A stretch of DNA of 5,528 bases from Roseicyclus sp. GTDB lineage: Bacteria > Pseudomonadota > Alphaproteobacteria > Rhodobacterales > Rhodobacteraceae. The stretch covers positions 1 through 5,528 of the forward strand of contig JAGYLB010000002.1 of the NCBI GenBank assembly GCA_018401055.1, read 5' to 3'. The notes beneath the pieces were generated by a model. The model was given only the letters and a program-made list of their open reading frames with translations, was not told the origin of the DNA and made no database searches. Shown one piece after another: positions 4,929-5,528 of the stretch (the stretch's first letter is position 1; the number at the start of each line of letters is the position of its first letter). The position numbers and the translations under genes are program-made.

Positions 4929-5528
4929 GCGCGGTGCATCTGTCCGTCGAAGGGACGCTGGCGCGGGTGACGCTGGACAATCCGGGCAAGCTGAACGCCT
5001 TCACGCCTGCGATGCTGGACGAGTTGGAGGCGCATTGCGCCACGCTGGAGCGCGCGACGCAGGTGCACTGCGTCATCATGCAGGCCATGGGCGACCGGGC
5101 GTTTTGCGCAGGCGCCGACATCAAGGCATGGGCGGGGCTTTCGCCCTTCGATTTCGCAAGGTCATGGGTGCGCGAGGGGCACCGCATCTTCGACCGTCTG
5201 GCGCGGCTGTCAAAGCCTACCATTGCGGTTATACATGCCCATGCCTTCGGCGGCGGGCTGGAACTGGCCGCAGCTTGCGACATCCGTGTGATGGCACCAG
5301 GCGCGACGCTGGCGCTGCCCGAGGCGCAGGTCGGCATCGTGCCAGGTTGGTCGGGGACGCAGCGTCTGGCGCGGTTGCTGCCCGAGCCGGTGTTAAAGGA
5401 AATGGCGCTGTTCGGGCGGCGGCTGGACGCAGGCCGCGCCCACGCCTTGGGCTTTGTCGCCGAGGTGGCAGACGACCCGCTCGCCGTGGCCGAGGGGATC
5501 GCGGCGGGGCTGGCCAAGGCATCGCCGC
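4925..5528 (+). CDS. Enoyl-CoA hydratase/isomerase family protein (3' end outside the window)
   Basis: 201 codons are visible of a crotonase-fold protein usually about 255-265 residues long. It would hydrate a 2-enoyl-CoA to a 3-hydroxyacyl-CoA in the cytosol. Motifs are FCAGADIK (60-67), whose backbone forms part of the oxyanion hole, FGGGLELAAACD (108-119) with Glu113 at the first catalytic position, and LPEAQVGIVPG (131-141) with Glu133 at the second. Having both acidic residues suggests true hydratase activity rather than a specialised crotonase reaction. After PG the protein reads WSGTQRL where the common form is AGGTQRL. The start is a GTG overlapping the preceding stop (GTGA, 4925-4928), with GGGG at 4913-4916 eight bases ahead. 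A second in-frame GTG at 4934 is the alternative. No stop occurs before the right edge. Confidence 0.9.
   Translation, partial: MSAVHLSVEGTLARVTLDNPGKLNAFTPAMLDELEAHCATLERATQVHCVIMQAMGDRAFCAGADIKAWAGLSPFDFARSWVREGHRIFDRLARLSKPTIAVIHAHAFGGGLELAAACDIRVMAPGATLALPEAQVGIVPGWSGTQRLARLLPEPVLKEMALFGRRLDAGRAHALGFVAEVADDPLAVAEGIAAGLAKASP

Noticed and set aside
4801..5517. A 238-codon - strand frame opposite the hydratase gene
   Set aside because: Ser/Ala/Pro-rich composition without motifs. The opposite strand encodes a clear crotonase-family protein with both catalytic Glu residues.

Overview
The window is GC-rich, every complete gene ends in TGA, and the genes are packed tightly on the + strand. The products look like those of an alphaproteobacterium, most plausibly of the Rhodobacterales type. 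That placement is an inference from base composition and protein style, not from a marker gene. There are no RNA genes, mobile elements or CRISPR repeats.

Layout: positions 1-185 are a non-coding or undetermined leader holding two inverted-repeat signals. A first pair of overlapping genes follows: a short-chain dehydrogenase very like mitochondrial HSD10, a 3-hydroxyacyl-CoA / 2-methyl-3-hydroxybutyryl-CoA dehydrogenase (186-953), and an FAD-dependent aromatic-type hydroxylase resembling PhzS (950-2227). They share an ATGA overlap. A 127-base gap (2228-2354) contains the only strong intergenic regulatory signal: a perfect TTGACA box, a near-perfect 14-base palindrome centred on CG, and an 8-bp hairpin just before a strong ribosome binding site. 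The second group follows: a Gfo/Idh/MocA oxidoreductase closely resembling 1,5-anhydro-D-fructose reductase (2355-3353), a single-chain class I acyl-CoA transferase of the YdiF / propionate CoA-transferase type (3357-4928), and an enoyl-CoA hydratase/isomerase (from 4925, running off the right edge). Their junctions are a 3-base gap and a GTGA overlap.

Reading them together (inference): the CoA-transferase would activate a carboxylic acid to its CoA thioester, the enoyl-CoA hydratase would add water to an unsaturated acyl-CoA, and the HSD10-like enzyme would oxidise the resulting 3-hydroxyacyl-CoA. The PhzS-like monooxygenase and the anhydrofructose-reductase-like enzyme would act on the free substrate before CoA activation. 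This is the outline of a catabolic cluster for an unidentified, possibly cyclic, organic acid. An acyl-CoA dehydrogenase, a thiolase, a transporter and a regulator would be expected nearby but are not in the window. I do not recognise this exact five-gene combination as a described pathway.
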